Positions 18,241-25,883 of a DNA stretch of 64,000 bases are shown here, piece by piece (position 1 is the stretch's first letter; each line of letters opens with the position of its first letter). A program made the position numbers and the translations under genes. A model generated the notes under the pieces. That model had not been told where the DNA came from, made no database searches, and worked only from the letters and a program-made list of their open reading frames with translations. The DNA is taken from positions 2,353,198-2,417,197 of the forward strand of contig NZ_CM007717.1 in the NCBI RefSeq assembly GCF_002019855.1. The letters run 5' to 3'. The stretch is from Streptomyces antibioticus. Lineage in GTDB: Bacteria > Actinomycetota > Actinomycetes > Streptomycetales > Streptomycetaceae.

Positions 18241-19380
18241 ATGGATCTCACCCTCACCCGGGAAGAGGAGGCGTTCCGCGAGGAGGCCCGCGCCTGGCTC
18301 GCCGCGCATGTGCCGCGCACCGCGCTGCCGTCCCTGGAGACGGCGGAGGGCTTCGCCGCGCACCGCGCGTGGGAGGCCGAACTGGCCGCCGACCGCTGGT
18401 CGGTGGTGAACTGGCCCGCGCGCTACGGCGGCCGGGACGCGGGTCTGGTGCGCTGGCTGCTCTTCGAGGAGGAGTACTGGGCGGCGGACGCGCCCGGCCG
18501 CGTCGGCCAGAACGGCATCGGCCTGCTCGCACCCACCCTGCTCGCGCACGGCACGGAGGAGCAGCGCGCGCGGGTGCTGCCGCCGATGGCGACGGGCGAG
18601 GTGGTCTGGGCGCAGGCGTGGTCGGAGCCCGAGGCCGGCTCCGACCTGGCGTCGCTGCGCTCGCGCGCGGTGCGCGCGGAAGGCGGCTGGCTGCTGAGCG
18701 GGCAGAAGACCTGGTCCTCGCGCGCGGCCTTCGCCGACCGCGCCTTCGGCCTGTTCCGCAGCGACCCGACGGCCCCGAAACCCCATCAGGGGCTCCTGTA
18801 CGTCATGTTCGGCCTGCGCGCCCCGGGGGTCACGGTCCGCCCGGTCGGCCGTCTGGACGGCGAGCCGACGTTCGCCGAACTGTTCCTGGACGAGGTGTTC
18901 GTGCCGGACGAGGACGTGATCGGGGAACCGGGCGACGGCTGGCGGATCGCGATGTCCACGGCCGCCGACGAACGCGGGCTCACCCTGCGCTCCCCCGGCC
19001 GTTTCCTGGCCGCCGCCGACCGGCTGCACGCCCTGTGGCGGGCGAAGGGCGGTCCGCCGGAGACGGCGGGCCGGGTCGCCGACGCCCTGATCGGCGCCCG
19101 CGCCTACCAGTTGTTCACCTACGCGGCGGCGGCCCGCACCCGCGCGGGCGAGCGGCTCGGCCCGGAGTCGAGCATGAACAAGGTCTTCTGGTCGGAGCTG
19201 GACATCGCGCTGCACGAGACGGCGCTCGACCTGCTGGGCGCGCGGGGCGAGGCGGCGGACACCGCGTGGGCGCGGCGGTACGTGTTCGCGCTGGCCGGTC
19301 CGATCTACGCGGGGACGAACGAGATCCAGCGCGACATCGTCGCCGAGCGGCTGCTCGGCCTGCCGAAGGGGCGCCGCTGA
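18241..19380 (+). CDS. ipdE1: Acyl-CoA dehydrogenase, large subunit (FadE30-like)
   Basis: FAD-dependent acyl-CoA dehydrogenase of 379 residues, similar in length and context to FadE30 (IpdE1), which pairs with a shorter partner (IpdE2) to desaturate HIP-CoA derivatives. The FAD/substrate signature AQAWSEPEAGSDLASL and the C-terminal YAGTNEIQRDIVAERLLG are present. The ATG at 18241 has GGAAGG ten bases upstream. The gene overlaps the next dehydrogenase by one base (TGATG). Only the first full-length subunit carries the GTNEI motif, consistent with an alpha2beta2 enzyme in which one subunit is catalytic. Confidence 0.86.
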   Translation: MDLTLTREEEAFREEARAWLAAHVPRTALPSLETAEGFAAHRAWEAELAADRWSVVNWPARYGGRDAGLVRWLLFEEEYWAADAPGRVGQNGIGLLAPTLLAHGTEEQRARVLPPMATGEVVWAQAWSEPEAGSDLASLRSRAVRAEGGWLLSGQKTWSSRAAFADRAFGLFRSDPTAPKPHQGLLYVMFGLRAPGVTVRPVGRLDGEPTFAELFLDEVFVPDEDVIGEPGDGWRIAMSTAADERGLTLRSPGRFLAAADRLHALWRAKGGPPETAGRVADALIGARAYQLFTYAAAARTRAGERLGPESSMNKVFWSELDIALHETALDLLGARGEAADTAWARRYVFALAGPIYAGTNEIQRDIVAERLLGLPKGRR

Positions 19381-20363
19381 TGCGTTTTCTCCTCGACCCC
19401 GAGCACCGGGCGTTCGCCGCCTCCCTGGACGCGATGCTGACGGCCGCCGACACCCCGGGGACGGCCCGGGAGTGGGGCCGCGGCGAGCACGCGCGCGGGC
19501 GCGCGCTGTGGGCCCGGATCGCCGACGCCGGGGTGTTCGCGCTGGCGGTGCCGGAGGCGTACGAGGGGCTGGGGCCGCGTCCGGTGGACCTCGCCGTGGC
19601 CTTCGTCGAGCTGGGCCGGCACGCGGTGCCGGGGCCGCTGGTGGAGACGGTGACGGCGGCGGCCCTGCTCCGCGAACCGGGCCCGGCGAAGCGGCTGCTG
19701 CCCGCGCTGGCGTCGGGCGCGTCGATGGCGACGGTGGCCTACGAGGACGCGTCGTCCGAGGAGGGGGCGTTCGCGCTGGACGGTGACGCGGCGGACGTAC
19801 GGCTGTCCGTGACGCCCGCCGGTCTGCGGCTCGCCCCGGGGTACGACGGCGTACGGCCCTCCCTGGACCCGGCGCGGCGGCTGGCGCGGCTCTCGGCGGG
19901 CGGTGAGCTGCTCTCCGTCGGTCCGCCCGCGCCGCGGGCCCTGCTGACCGCACGGCTGGCCACGGCCGCGCAGGCGCTCGGCGTCGGGCTGGCGCTGCTG
20001 GAGCGGACGGTGGCGTACGTCGGACGGCGCACGCAGTTCGGGGTGCCGGTGGGGTCGTTCCAGGCGGTGAAGCACCGGCTGGCGGACACGCGGATCGCGC
20101 TGGAGTTCGCCCGGCCGCTGGTGCTGGGCGCCGCCGTGACGATGGCGCCGGCGGACGTGGCGGCGGCGAAGGCGAGCGCCTGCGAGGCGGCGTACGGGGC
20201 GGCGCGCACCGCGCTCCAGGCGCACGGCGCGATCGGGTACACGGCGGAGTACGACCTGTCGCTGTGGCTGACCAAGGCCCGCGCCCTGCGCACGGCGTGG
20301 GGCACGCCGGACGAGTGCCGGGCGGCCGTGCTCGCGGCCCGTGCCCGGCCGGTCAGCCGGTGA
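19380..20363 (+). CDS. ipdE2: Acyl-CoA dehydrogenase, short partner subunit (FadE33-like)
   Basis: Shortened acyl-CoA dehydrogenase of 327 residues. N-terminal helices (LLDPEHRAFAASLDAML) and the C-terminal bundle with RRTQFGVPVGSFQAVKHRLAD are intact, but the middle beta-domain is reduced and the usual GTNEI segment is replaced by HGAIGYTAEYDLSLWL. This is the pattern of the small subunit in heterotetrameric steroid acyl-CoA dehydrogenases such as IpdE1-IpdE2. Start and stop overlap with ipdE1 imply equal synthesis. Its last 11 bases overlap the end of the convergent FBP gene. Confidence 0.8.
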   Translation: MRFLLDPEHRAFAASLDAMLTAADTPGTAREWGRGEHARGRALWARIADAGVFALAVPEAYEGLGPRPVDLAVAFVELGRHAVPGPLVETVTAAALLREPGPAKRLLPALASGASMATVAYEDASSEEGAFALDGDAADVRLSVTPAGLRLAPGYDGVRPSLDPARRLARLSAGGELLSVGPPAPRALLTARLATAAQALGVGLALLERTVAYVGRRTQFGVPVGSFQAVKHRLADTRIALEFARPLVLGAAVTMAPADVAAAKASACEAAYGAARTALQAHGAIGYTAEYDLSLWLTKARALRTAWGTPDECRAAVLAARARPVSR

Positions 20364-20844
20364 CCTTGGCGATGAAGGCGGCCAGGTTGGTCACGGTCCG
20401 CCGGATCTTCTCCTCCAGGCTGATCGTCTCGTGCAGCCGGGCGCCGACGCCCGCGTCGCGCAGCCCGCGCACGTACAGCGAGCAGGCGAGGTCGGCGCAG
20501 AGGTAGGCGCCCACCGAGTTGCCCTGCTGCCCGGCCCGGCCCGCCCTGGGCGCGACCATCAGCGCGACCCCGCCGGAGTGGGTGGTCAGGCACATCGAGC
20601 ACATGCTGCGCCGGGCCTGCCCGACGGCACCCGCGCCGGCCCGCAGGGCGAGCGCCGTCAGACGGCCCTCCAGCTCGACGGCGAGATAGGCCCGGTCGGG
20701 CGCCTGGGGGTCGCGCCAGCCGAGGTAGTCCAGGTGCGCCCAGGGCCGGTCGGCCAGGTCGCGGGGCACGGACAGGCGCTTGGCCTCGCCCTTGGTGCAG
20801 TTCACGAAGGCGGCGCGGATCTCTTGTTCGGTCACGGGCTTCAT
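20353..20844 (-). CDS. FBP-domain zinc-finger protein (EF-G-binding type)
   Basis: 163-residue protein with the C-terminal treble-clef zinc finger seen in elongation factor G-binding proteins of the FusB/FusC type: cysteines in RSMCSMCLTTH and YLCADLACSLYVRG. Members bind EF-G and can rescue it from fusidic acid; whether this one gives resistance is unknown. ATG 20844 (MKPVTEQEIRAAF) is preferred because upstream codons would run through the operator; the extended frame goes to 20886. It is divergent from a TetR gene, with a perfect 23-bp palindrome between them, suggesting a dedicated repressor. Confidence 0.8.
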   Translation of the reverse strand: MKPVTEQEIRAAFVNCTKGEAKRLSVPRDLADRPWAHLDYLGWRDPQAPDRAYLAVELEGRLTALALRAGAGAVGQARRSMCSMCLTTHSGGVALMVAPRAGRAGQQGNSVGAYLCADLACSLYVRGLRDAGVGARLHETISLEEKIRRTVTNLAAFIAKVTG

Positions 20845-20858
20845 GACAGCGAGGCTAA

Positions 20859-20881
20859 TTTGCCTAAACCTTTTAGGCAAA
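20859..20881. promoter_or_regulatory. Perfect operator palindrome of the FBP/TetR pair
   Basis: TTTGCCTAAA and TTTAGGCAAA are perfect 10-bp inverted arms around a CCT spacer. The site lies 14 bp from the FBP start and about 37 bp from the TetR start, in a short A/T-rich divergent promoter. Size, symmetry and location are those of a TetR-family operator serving both genes. Confidence 0.8.
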
Positions 20882-20918
20882 CGCATAATCGCTTAAGGCC
20901 GAGGAGAGGGTGGATCGC

Positions 20919-21488
20919 ATGGCGCGCGTCGGACTGACCACGGAACGCCTGGTGCGGGCGGGCGCGGAGCTGGCCGACGAGGCGGGCTTCGACGAGGTGA
21001 CCGTCTCGGCCCTGGCCCGCCGCTTCGACGTCAAGGTCGCGAGCCTGTACTCGCATGTGCGCAACTCCCAGGACCTCAGGACCCGGATCGCCCTGCTCGC
21101 CCTGGAGGAGATGGCCGACCGGGCCGCCGACGCGCTGGCCGGGCGGTCCGGCAAGGACGCCCTGACCGCGCTGGCGAACGTCTACCGCGACTACGCCCGT
21201 GAACACCCCGGCCGCTACGCCGCAGCCCAGCTCCGCCTGGACCCGGAGACGGCGGCCGCGAGCGCGGGCGTCCGGCACGCCCGGATGACCCGGGCGCTGC
21301 TGCGCGGCTACGACCTGGCGGAACCCGACAGCACCCACGCCGTCCGGCTGCTCGGCAGCGTCTTCTCCGGCTATGTCGGCCTGGAGCTGGGCGGCGGCTT
21401 CGACCACAGCGCCCCGGACTCCGACGAGACCTGGGGCCGGATCCTGGACGCCCTCGACGCGCTGCTGCGCAACTGGCCGGCCGCCTGA
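20919..21488 (+). CDS. TetR-family regulator divergent from FBP gene
   Basis: 189-residue regulator with an N-terminal helix-turn-helix (LVRAGAELADEAGFDEVTVSALARRF, then VASLYSHVRNSQDLR, quoted in parts) and a C-terminal WHG-type ligand domain ending in LRNWPAA. ATG 20919 and an in-frame GTG at 20910 both follow the GAGGAGAGG ribosome site; the ATG has better spacing. Its likely target is the palindrome at 20859-20881, controlling itself and the FBP protein. The inducer is unknown. Confidence 0.87.
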   Translation: MARVGLTTERLVRAGAELADEAGFDEVTVSALARRFDVKVASLYSHVRNSQDLRTRIALLALEEMADRAADALAGRSGKDALTALANVYRDYAREHPGRYAAAQLRLDPETAAASAGVRHARMTRALLRGYDLAEPDSTHAVRLLGSVFSGYVGLELGGGFDHSAPDSDETWGRILDALDALLRNWPAA

Positions 21489-21494
21489 CGCCGC

Positions 21495-23153
21495 TCAGTG
21501 ACCGCCGGGCCCGTGCCTGCCGGTGAGTTCGCGGTACTCCCGCGGGGTCGGCTTCGGAATCCGGGTGCCCGGCCCGAACATGGCGCGCGCCAGCCGCGCC
21601 CGCACCCGCTGCGAGACGGTGACCGGTCTGCGCACACCGTTGGCGTCGACGCGGGGGCCGATCTCGTAGGGCGGGGGCTGCTCGTGCTGGGTGAGGGTGA
21701 ACAACTCCGCCGGGCCCAGGGGTTCGTGGACCTCGACGTACTCCCCGTGCGGCAGCCGCTTGATCGTGCCGGTCTCCCGGCCGTGCAGCACCTTGTCCCG
21801 GTCCCGGAGTTGCAGTCCCAGACAGATCCGCTTGGTCACCATGAAGGCGACGACCGGCGCCACGAAGACGGCGATCCGCACGAACCAGGTGATCGCGTTG
21901 ATGGACAGATGCAGATGGGTGGCGACGATGTCGTTGCCGCCGCCGATCAGCAGCACCCCGTACAGGGTCAGCCAGGCCACGCCGAGCCCGGTGCGCACCG
22001 GCACGTTCCGCGGCCGATCCAGGACATGGTGCTCCCGCTTGTCCCCGGTGATCCACGCCTCGACGAACGGATACAGCCCGAGGGCGAGCAGGATCAGCGG
22101 GAAGAGGGAGAAGGGGATGAGGACGCCCGGGATCAGGGTGTGCCCGAAGGCGCTGATCTCCCAGCCCGGCATCACCCGGATCAGCCCCTCGGAGAACCCG
22201 AGATACCAGTCGGGCTGCGCGCCCGTGGTCACCAGGTCGGGCCGGTAGGGGCCGAAGGCCCACACCGGGTTGATGGTGGCGATCCCGGCCATCAGGGTCA
22301 GCACACCGAAGACCAGGAAGAAGAAACCGCCGGCCTTCGCCATGTAGACCGGCATGAACGGCATGCCGGTCACCGACTTCTGGTCGCGTCCTGGGCCCGG
22401 ATACTGGGTGTGCTTGTGGAAGAACACCAGGATCAGATGGGCCACCACGAGCGCCAGCATGATGCCGGGCAGCAGCAGGACATGGATCGGGTACAGCCGC
22501 GAGATGATGTCGTGGCCCGGGAACTCCCCGCCGAACAGGAAGAACGACAGATACGTGCCGACGACCGGGATCGACAGGATCGCCCCGTCGGCGAAGCGGA
22601 TCCCGGTGCCGGACAGCAGGTCGTCGGGGAGCGAGTAGCCGGTCAGACCGGTGAGGATGCCGAGCATCAACAGGGTCCAGCCGAACAGCCAGTTGACCTC
22701 GCGGGGCTTGCGGAAGGCGCCGGTGAAGAACACCCGCATCATGTGGACCAGCATGCCGGTGACGAAGACCAGCGCCGCCCAGTGGTGGATCTGCCGGATC
22801 AGCAGCCCGCCGCGCACGTCGAAGCTGATGTCGAGCGTCGACTCGTACGCCTTGGTCATCGGGATGCCGTTGAGCGGGACGTACGAGCCGTCGTAGACGA
22901 CCTCGGCGCTGCTGGGCTCGAAGAACAGGGTCAGATAGACGCCGGTGAGGATCAGGACGAGGAAGCTGTAGAGGCAGACCTCGCCCAGCATGAAGGACCA
23001 GTGGTCGGGGAACACCTTGCGCAGGTTCGCGCGGGCCAGCCCGTACAGGCCCAGCCGGCCGTCGGCCCAGTCGGCGATCCGCTCGCCCCGCGCGGGCTCC
23101 GCGCCCCGTCCGTCGTGCCGCCCCTCGTGCCCCGGTCGCGCGCCGTCTTCCAT
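21495..23153 (-). CDS. Orphan cytochrome b of a bc1-type complex (QcrB paralogue)
   Basis: Polytopic membrane protein of 552 residues, the size of actinobacterial QcrB. It has the haem-binding histidines in helix regions RQIHHWAALVFVTGMLVH and YPIHVLLLPGIMLALVVAH, and a quinol-site PDWY motif (the actinobacterial form of PEWY). The C-terminal extension after the last helix is charged and cytosolic. Unlike the usual ctaE-qcrC-qcrA-qcrB order, no cytochrome c or Rieske gene is nearby, so it is probably a second copy. Whether it replaces QcrB in the supercomplex or works elsewhere is unknown. ATG 23153 has GGGGAGG eight bases upstream. It is convergent with the TetR gene, 6 bp apart. Confidence 0.92.
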   Translation of the reverse strand: MEDGARPGHEGRHDGRGAEPARGERIADWADGRLGLYGLARANLRKVFPDHWSFMLGEVCLYSFLVLILTGVYLTLFFEPSSAEVVYDGSYVPLNGIPMTKAYESTLDISFDVRGGLLIRQIHHWAALVFVTGMLVHMMRVFFTGAFRKPREVNWLFGWTLLMLGILTGLTGYSLPDDLLSGTGIRFADGAILSIPVVGTYLSFFLFGGEFPGHDIISRLYPIHVLLLPGIMLALVVAHLILVFFHKHTQYPGPGRDQKSVTGMPFMPVYMAKAGGFFFLVFGVLTLMAGIATINPVWAFGPYRPDLVTTGAQPDWYLGFSEGLIRVMPGWEISAFGHTLIPGVLIPFSLFPLILLALGLYPFVEAWITGDKREHHVLDRPRNVPVRTGLGVAWLTLYGVLLIGGGNDIVATHLHLSINAITWFVRIAVFVAPVVAFMVTKRICLGLQLRDRDKVLHGRETGTIKRLPHGEYVEVHEPLGPAELFTLTQHEQPPPYEIGPRVDANGVRRPVTVSQRVRARLARAMFGPGTRIPKPTPREYRELTGRHGPGGH

Positions 23154-23226
23154 ACGCCGCCGCCTCCCCGTCGGATCGTCCCAGGGTGGCACGGCGGCCC
23201 GGCGGGGCCAATGGGGCGTACGGCGG

Positions 23227-23949
23227 TCAGGGCCGGACGATCCCCGCCGCCCGGGCCGCCACCAGCCACGTGGGGAACTCGCCCACCAGCCGGTCGTACA
23301 GCTCGGCGTCCGACATCTTGCGGGGATCGGAACCGGCGTGGAAGAAACCGGCGTTGTCGACGGCCCGCTTGGCCGGCACGGGCAGGTCGTCGAGCTTGCG
23401 CAGGAAGTCGAACTGCCTGCTGCCGCGGTCGCCGAAGCCGACGAACTGCCAGAACAGCGGCAGCCGTGACGCCTTGCACAGGTAGCGTTCGGCGGCGAGC
23501 TTGTTGATCGGACCGCCGTCGGTCTGGAAGACGACCAGCGCCGGTTCCCGCGTACCGCTGTCGAGGTAGTGGTCGATGACCGCGTCCATCGCCAGGTGGT
23601 AGCTGGTCTTCCCCATGTGCCCGAGCCCGGCCACGATCCGCTCCACCTTGCCCTGGTGGTCGGCGAGCGCGATGTCGGTGACGGCGTCGACGTCGGTGGA
23701 GAAGAAGACCACCGGCACCCGGCCGTCGTCGTCGAGGTGCGCGGACAGCCCCAGCACCCGGTCGGCGAGCGCCTGCACACTGCCGTCCTGGTAGTACGGC
23801 TTCATCGACCCCGAGTAGTCGACCACCAGGTAGACGGCGGCCCGCTGACCGTCGAGCCCGTGCTTCGTGAGGGAGACCCCGGCGCGCTGGTAGAGACCGA
23901 CCAGCGCGGGTGCGGTCTCCTGGACCTTGCTGAGACTGATCGCGACCAT
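23227..23949 (-). CDS. VWA-domain protein (TerY/TerF-like)
   Basis: 240-residue cytosolic protein made almost wholly of a von Willebrand factor A domain. The metal-ion-dependent adhesion site starts with DYSGSM (Asp44, Ser46, Ser48), with the later threonine in GKTSYHLAMD and aspartate in FQTDGG. It resembles the VWA proteins next to tellurium-resistance (TerD) genes, but none is visible here. ATG 23949 has AAGGTGGGGG upstream; longer in-frame starts run into the divergent promoter. It lies 73 bp upstream of the cytochrome b gene on the same strand and may be cotranscribed. Confidence 0.82.
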   Translation of the reverse strand: MVAISLSKVQETAPALVGLYQRAGVSLTKHGLDGQRAAVYLVVDYSGSMKPYYQDGSVQALADRVLGLSAHLDDDGRVPVVFFSTDVDAVTDIALADHQGKVERIVAGLGHMGKTSYHLAMDAVIDHYLDSGTREPALVVFQTDGGPINKLAAERYLCKASRLPLFWQFVGFGDRGSRQFDFLRKLDDLPVPAKRAVDNAGFFHAGSDPRKMSDAELYDRLVGEFPTWLVAARAAGIVRP

Positions 23950-24037
23950 GGCCCCCACCTTCCCATATCGACGGCGTTCGCTATTTTGTTCGCTCGCGCA
24001 TGTTTCGCCCTCGCCGAGAAAGCCCGAGGAACCGGCC

Positions 24038-24964
24038 GTGGAACCCGAGTCCGCCGTCACCACCTGCTACCGCCATCCCAAGGTGGAGTCGTACGTCCGC
24101 TGCACCCGCTGCGAGCGGTTCATCTGCCCCGACTGCATGCGCGAGGCCGCCGTCGGCCACCAGTGCCCCGCGTGCGTGCGCGAGGGCGCGCGGTCGATCC
24201 GCCGGCCCCGGACCGTCGTCGGCGGCCGGGTCTCGACGGTGCCGGTGGTGACCTACGTCCTCATCGCGCTGAACGTCCTCGCCTACCTGGGCGAGCTGAT
24301 CCGCCCGGCGCTCGTCGACCGCTTCCAGATGCTCGGCGCCGCGCTCACCGGTCCGGACGGCGGCCTGTACGTCTGGGACGCCGCCCACCCCGACGGCTAC
24401 CACCCCACGGGGGTGGCGGACGGCGAGTGGTACCGCCTGCTGACCGGCGCGTTCCTCCATCTGCCGGCCACCGAGGGCACGTTCGGGATCCTGCACATCG
24501 TGATGAACATGGTGTCGCTGTGGAACCTCGGCCGGCTCGTCGAGTACCGCCTCGGCCGGGTCCGCTACCTCGCCCTCTATCTGCTCTCCGCGCTCGGCGG
24601 CTCGGTCCTGGTCCTGCTGATCGCGCCCACCGCCGCCACGGTCGGCGCGTCCGGCGCGATCTTCGGCGTCGGCGCCGCCTACTACGTCCTCGCCCGCCGC
24701 CTCGGCGACGACATGAACACCGTCAACCGCTTCATGGCGGGCCTCGTCCTCTGGCTCGTGATCTCCGCGGCCTTCACCTCCTGGCAGGGCCACCTGGGCG
24801 GCCTCCTCACCGGCGGAGCGATATCCCTGGCCTACGCGTACGCCCCGCGCGGTCCGCGGCAGGCCCTGATCCAGACGGCCGCCTGTGCGAGCATGCTGGT
24901 GCTGCTGGCGGCGGTCGCGTTCGCCAAGGTGTCCGAGCTGACCGGTGGAGGCGTGACCCAGTGA
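24038..24964 (+). CDS. Rhomboid intramembrane serine protease with zinc-finger head
   Basis: 308-residue polytopic protease cleaving membrane-anchored substrates. The catalytic dyad is Ser205 in VGASGAIFG and His252 in GHLGG, with His153 and Asn157 (HIVMN) of the oxyanion region. The first 48 residues form a B-box-like zinc finger with CYRH, CTRC, CPDC and CPAC pairs. GTG 24038 follows GAGGA by seven bases. The stop overlaps the GTG of a chitosanase gene, so both are made from one message. The substrate is unknown; the neighbour, a signal-bearing protein, is one candidate but that is speculation. Confidence 0.92.
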   Translation: MEPESAVTTCYRHPKVESYVRCTRCERFICPDCMREAAVGHQCPACVREGARSIRRPRTVVGGRVSTVPVVTYVLIALNVLAYLGELIRPALVDRFQMLGAALTGPDGGLYVWDAAHPDGYHPTGVADGEWYRLLTGAFLHLPATEGTFGILHIVMNMVSLWNLGRLVEYRLGRVRYLALYLLSALGGSVLVLLIAPTAATVGASGAIFGVGAAYYVLARRLGDDMNTVNRFMAGLVLWLVISAAFTSWQGHLGGLLTGGAISLAYAYAPRGPRQALIQTAACASMLVLLAAVAFAKVSELTGGGVTQ

Positions 24965-25866
24965 GACGTACCCGCATCCTGCTGTTCACGGTCGTCCCCG
25001 TCGTCCTCGGCACGACCGCCTGCTTCCTCGGCCCCACCGACTCCGCCGTCGGCCCGGCCGGGGCCTCCGTCAGCACCACGCAGCACCCCCGCGAGGAGGC
25101 CAAGAGCCGCGCCGAGCAGGAGCGGGCGGCCGACGACAAGGTGATCGCGAGCCTGCCGCCCGGCCTGGCCGCCCCGGCGAAGAAGACGCTGGCCCAGCAG
25201 CTCGTGTCCAGCGCCGAGAACTCGACCCTGGACTGGCGCGACACCTTCGGCCGTATCGAGGACCTCGGCGACGGGCAGGGCTACACGGCGGGCGTCATCG
25301 GCTTCTGTACCGGCACGAACGACCTGCTCACCCTGGTCGAGCACTACACCGCCGACCACCCGGACAACGGGCTCGCCCCGTACCTGCCCGCCCTGCGCGC
25401 GGTCGACGGCACCGACTCGCACGAGGGCCTCGACCCCGGCTTCACGGCCGCCTGGAAGGCGGAGGCCGAACAGCCGGCCTTCCAGCGGGCCCAGCTCGCT
25501 GAGCGCGACCGCGCCTACTTCGAACCGGCGGTCCGCCTCGCCAAGCTCGACGGCCTCGGCACGCTGGGCCAGTTCATCTACTTCGACGCGATGGTCTTCC
25601 ACGGCCCCGGCGTCGACGCCGACGGCTTCTACGTCCTGCGCGAGCGCGCCCAGCGCGAGGCGGACTCCCCCGCCCAGGGCGGCTCCGAGAAGCCGTACCT
25701 GGACATCTTCCTCGACGTCCGCCGCGAGGCCATGCGCGAGAAAAACCCCGGCACCGACACCAGCCGCGTCGACACGGCCCAGCGACGGTTCCTGAACGAC
25801 GGAAACCTCGACCTGAGCACACCGCTGCGCTGGCAGATGTACGGGGAGACGTACCGGGTGCCCTGA
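24961..25866 (+). CDS. Chitosanase, GH46
   Basis: Exported endo-chitosanase hydrolysing beta-1,4-glucosamine polymer. The catalytic pair is Glu86 (LVSSAENSTLDW) and Asp104 (IEDLGDGQGYT), 18 residues apart as Glu22/Asp40 are in the Streptomyces N174 enzyme, and GFCTGTNDLLTLVEHYT follows as in the family. The first 21 residues are a signal sequence ending TTAC; the cysteine could be lipid-modified, although the lipobox is imperfect, and a ~60-residue charged linker follows. GTG 24961 overlaps the rhomboid stop by four bases. Chitosanases are usually monocistronic, so pairing with a membrane protease is odd. Confidence 0.93.
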   Translation: MRRTRILLFTVVPVVLGTTACFLGPTDSAVGPAGASVSTTQHPREEAKSRAEQERAADDKVIASLPPGLAAPAKKTLAQQLVSSAENSTLDWRDTFGRIEDLGDGQGYTAGVIGFCTGTNDLLTLVEHYTADHPDNGLAPYLPALRAVDGTDSHEGLDPGFTAAWKAEAEQPAFQRAQLAERDRAYFEPAVRLAKLDGLGTLGQFIYFDAMVFHGPGVDADGFYVLRERAQREADSPAQGGSEKPYLDIFLDVRREAMREKNPGTDTSRVDTAQRRFLNDGNLDLSTPLRWQMYGETYRVP

Positions 25867-25883
25867 GCGCCGCGCGGGCGGGC

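Noticed and set aside
16822..19380. 852-codon frame ending with ipdE1
   Set aside because: The portion before 18241 is antisense to kstR2 and ipdF; a fused protein would span the operator.
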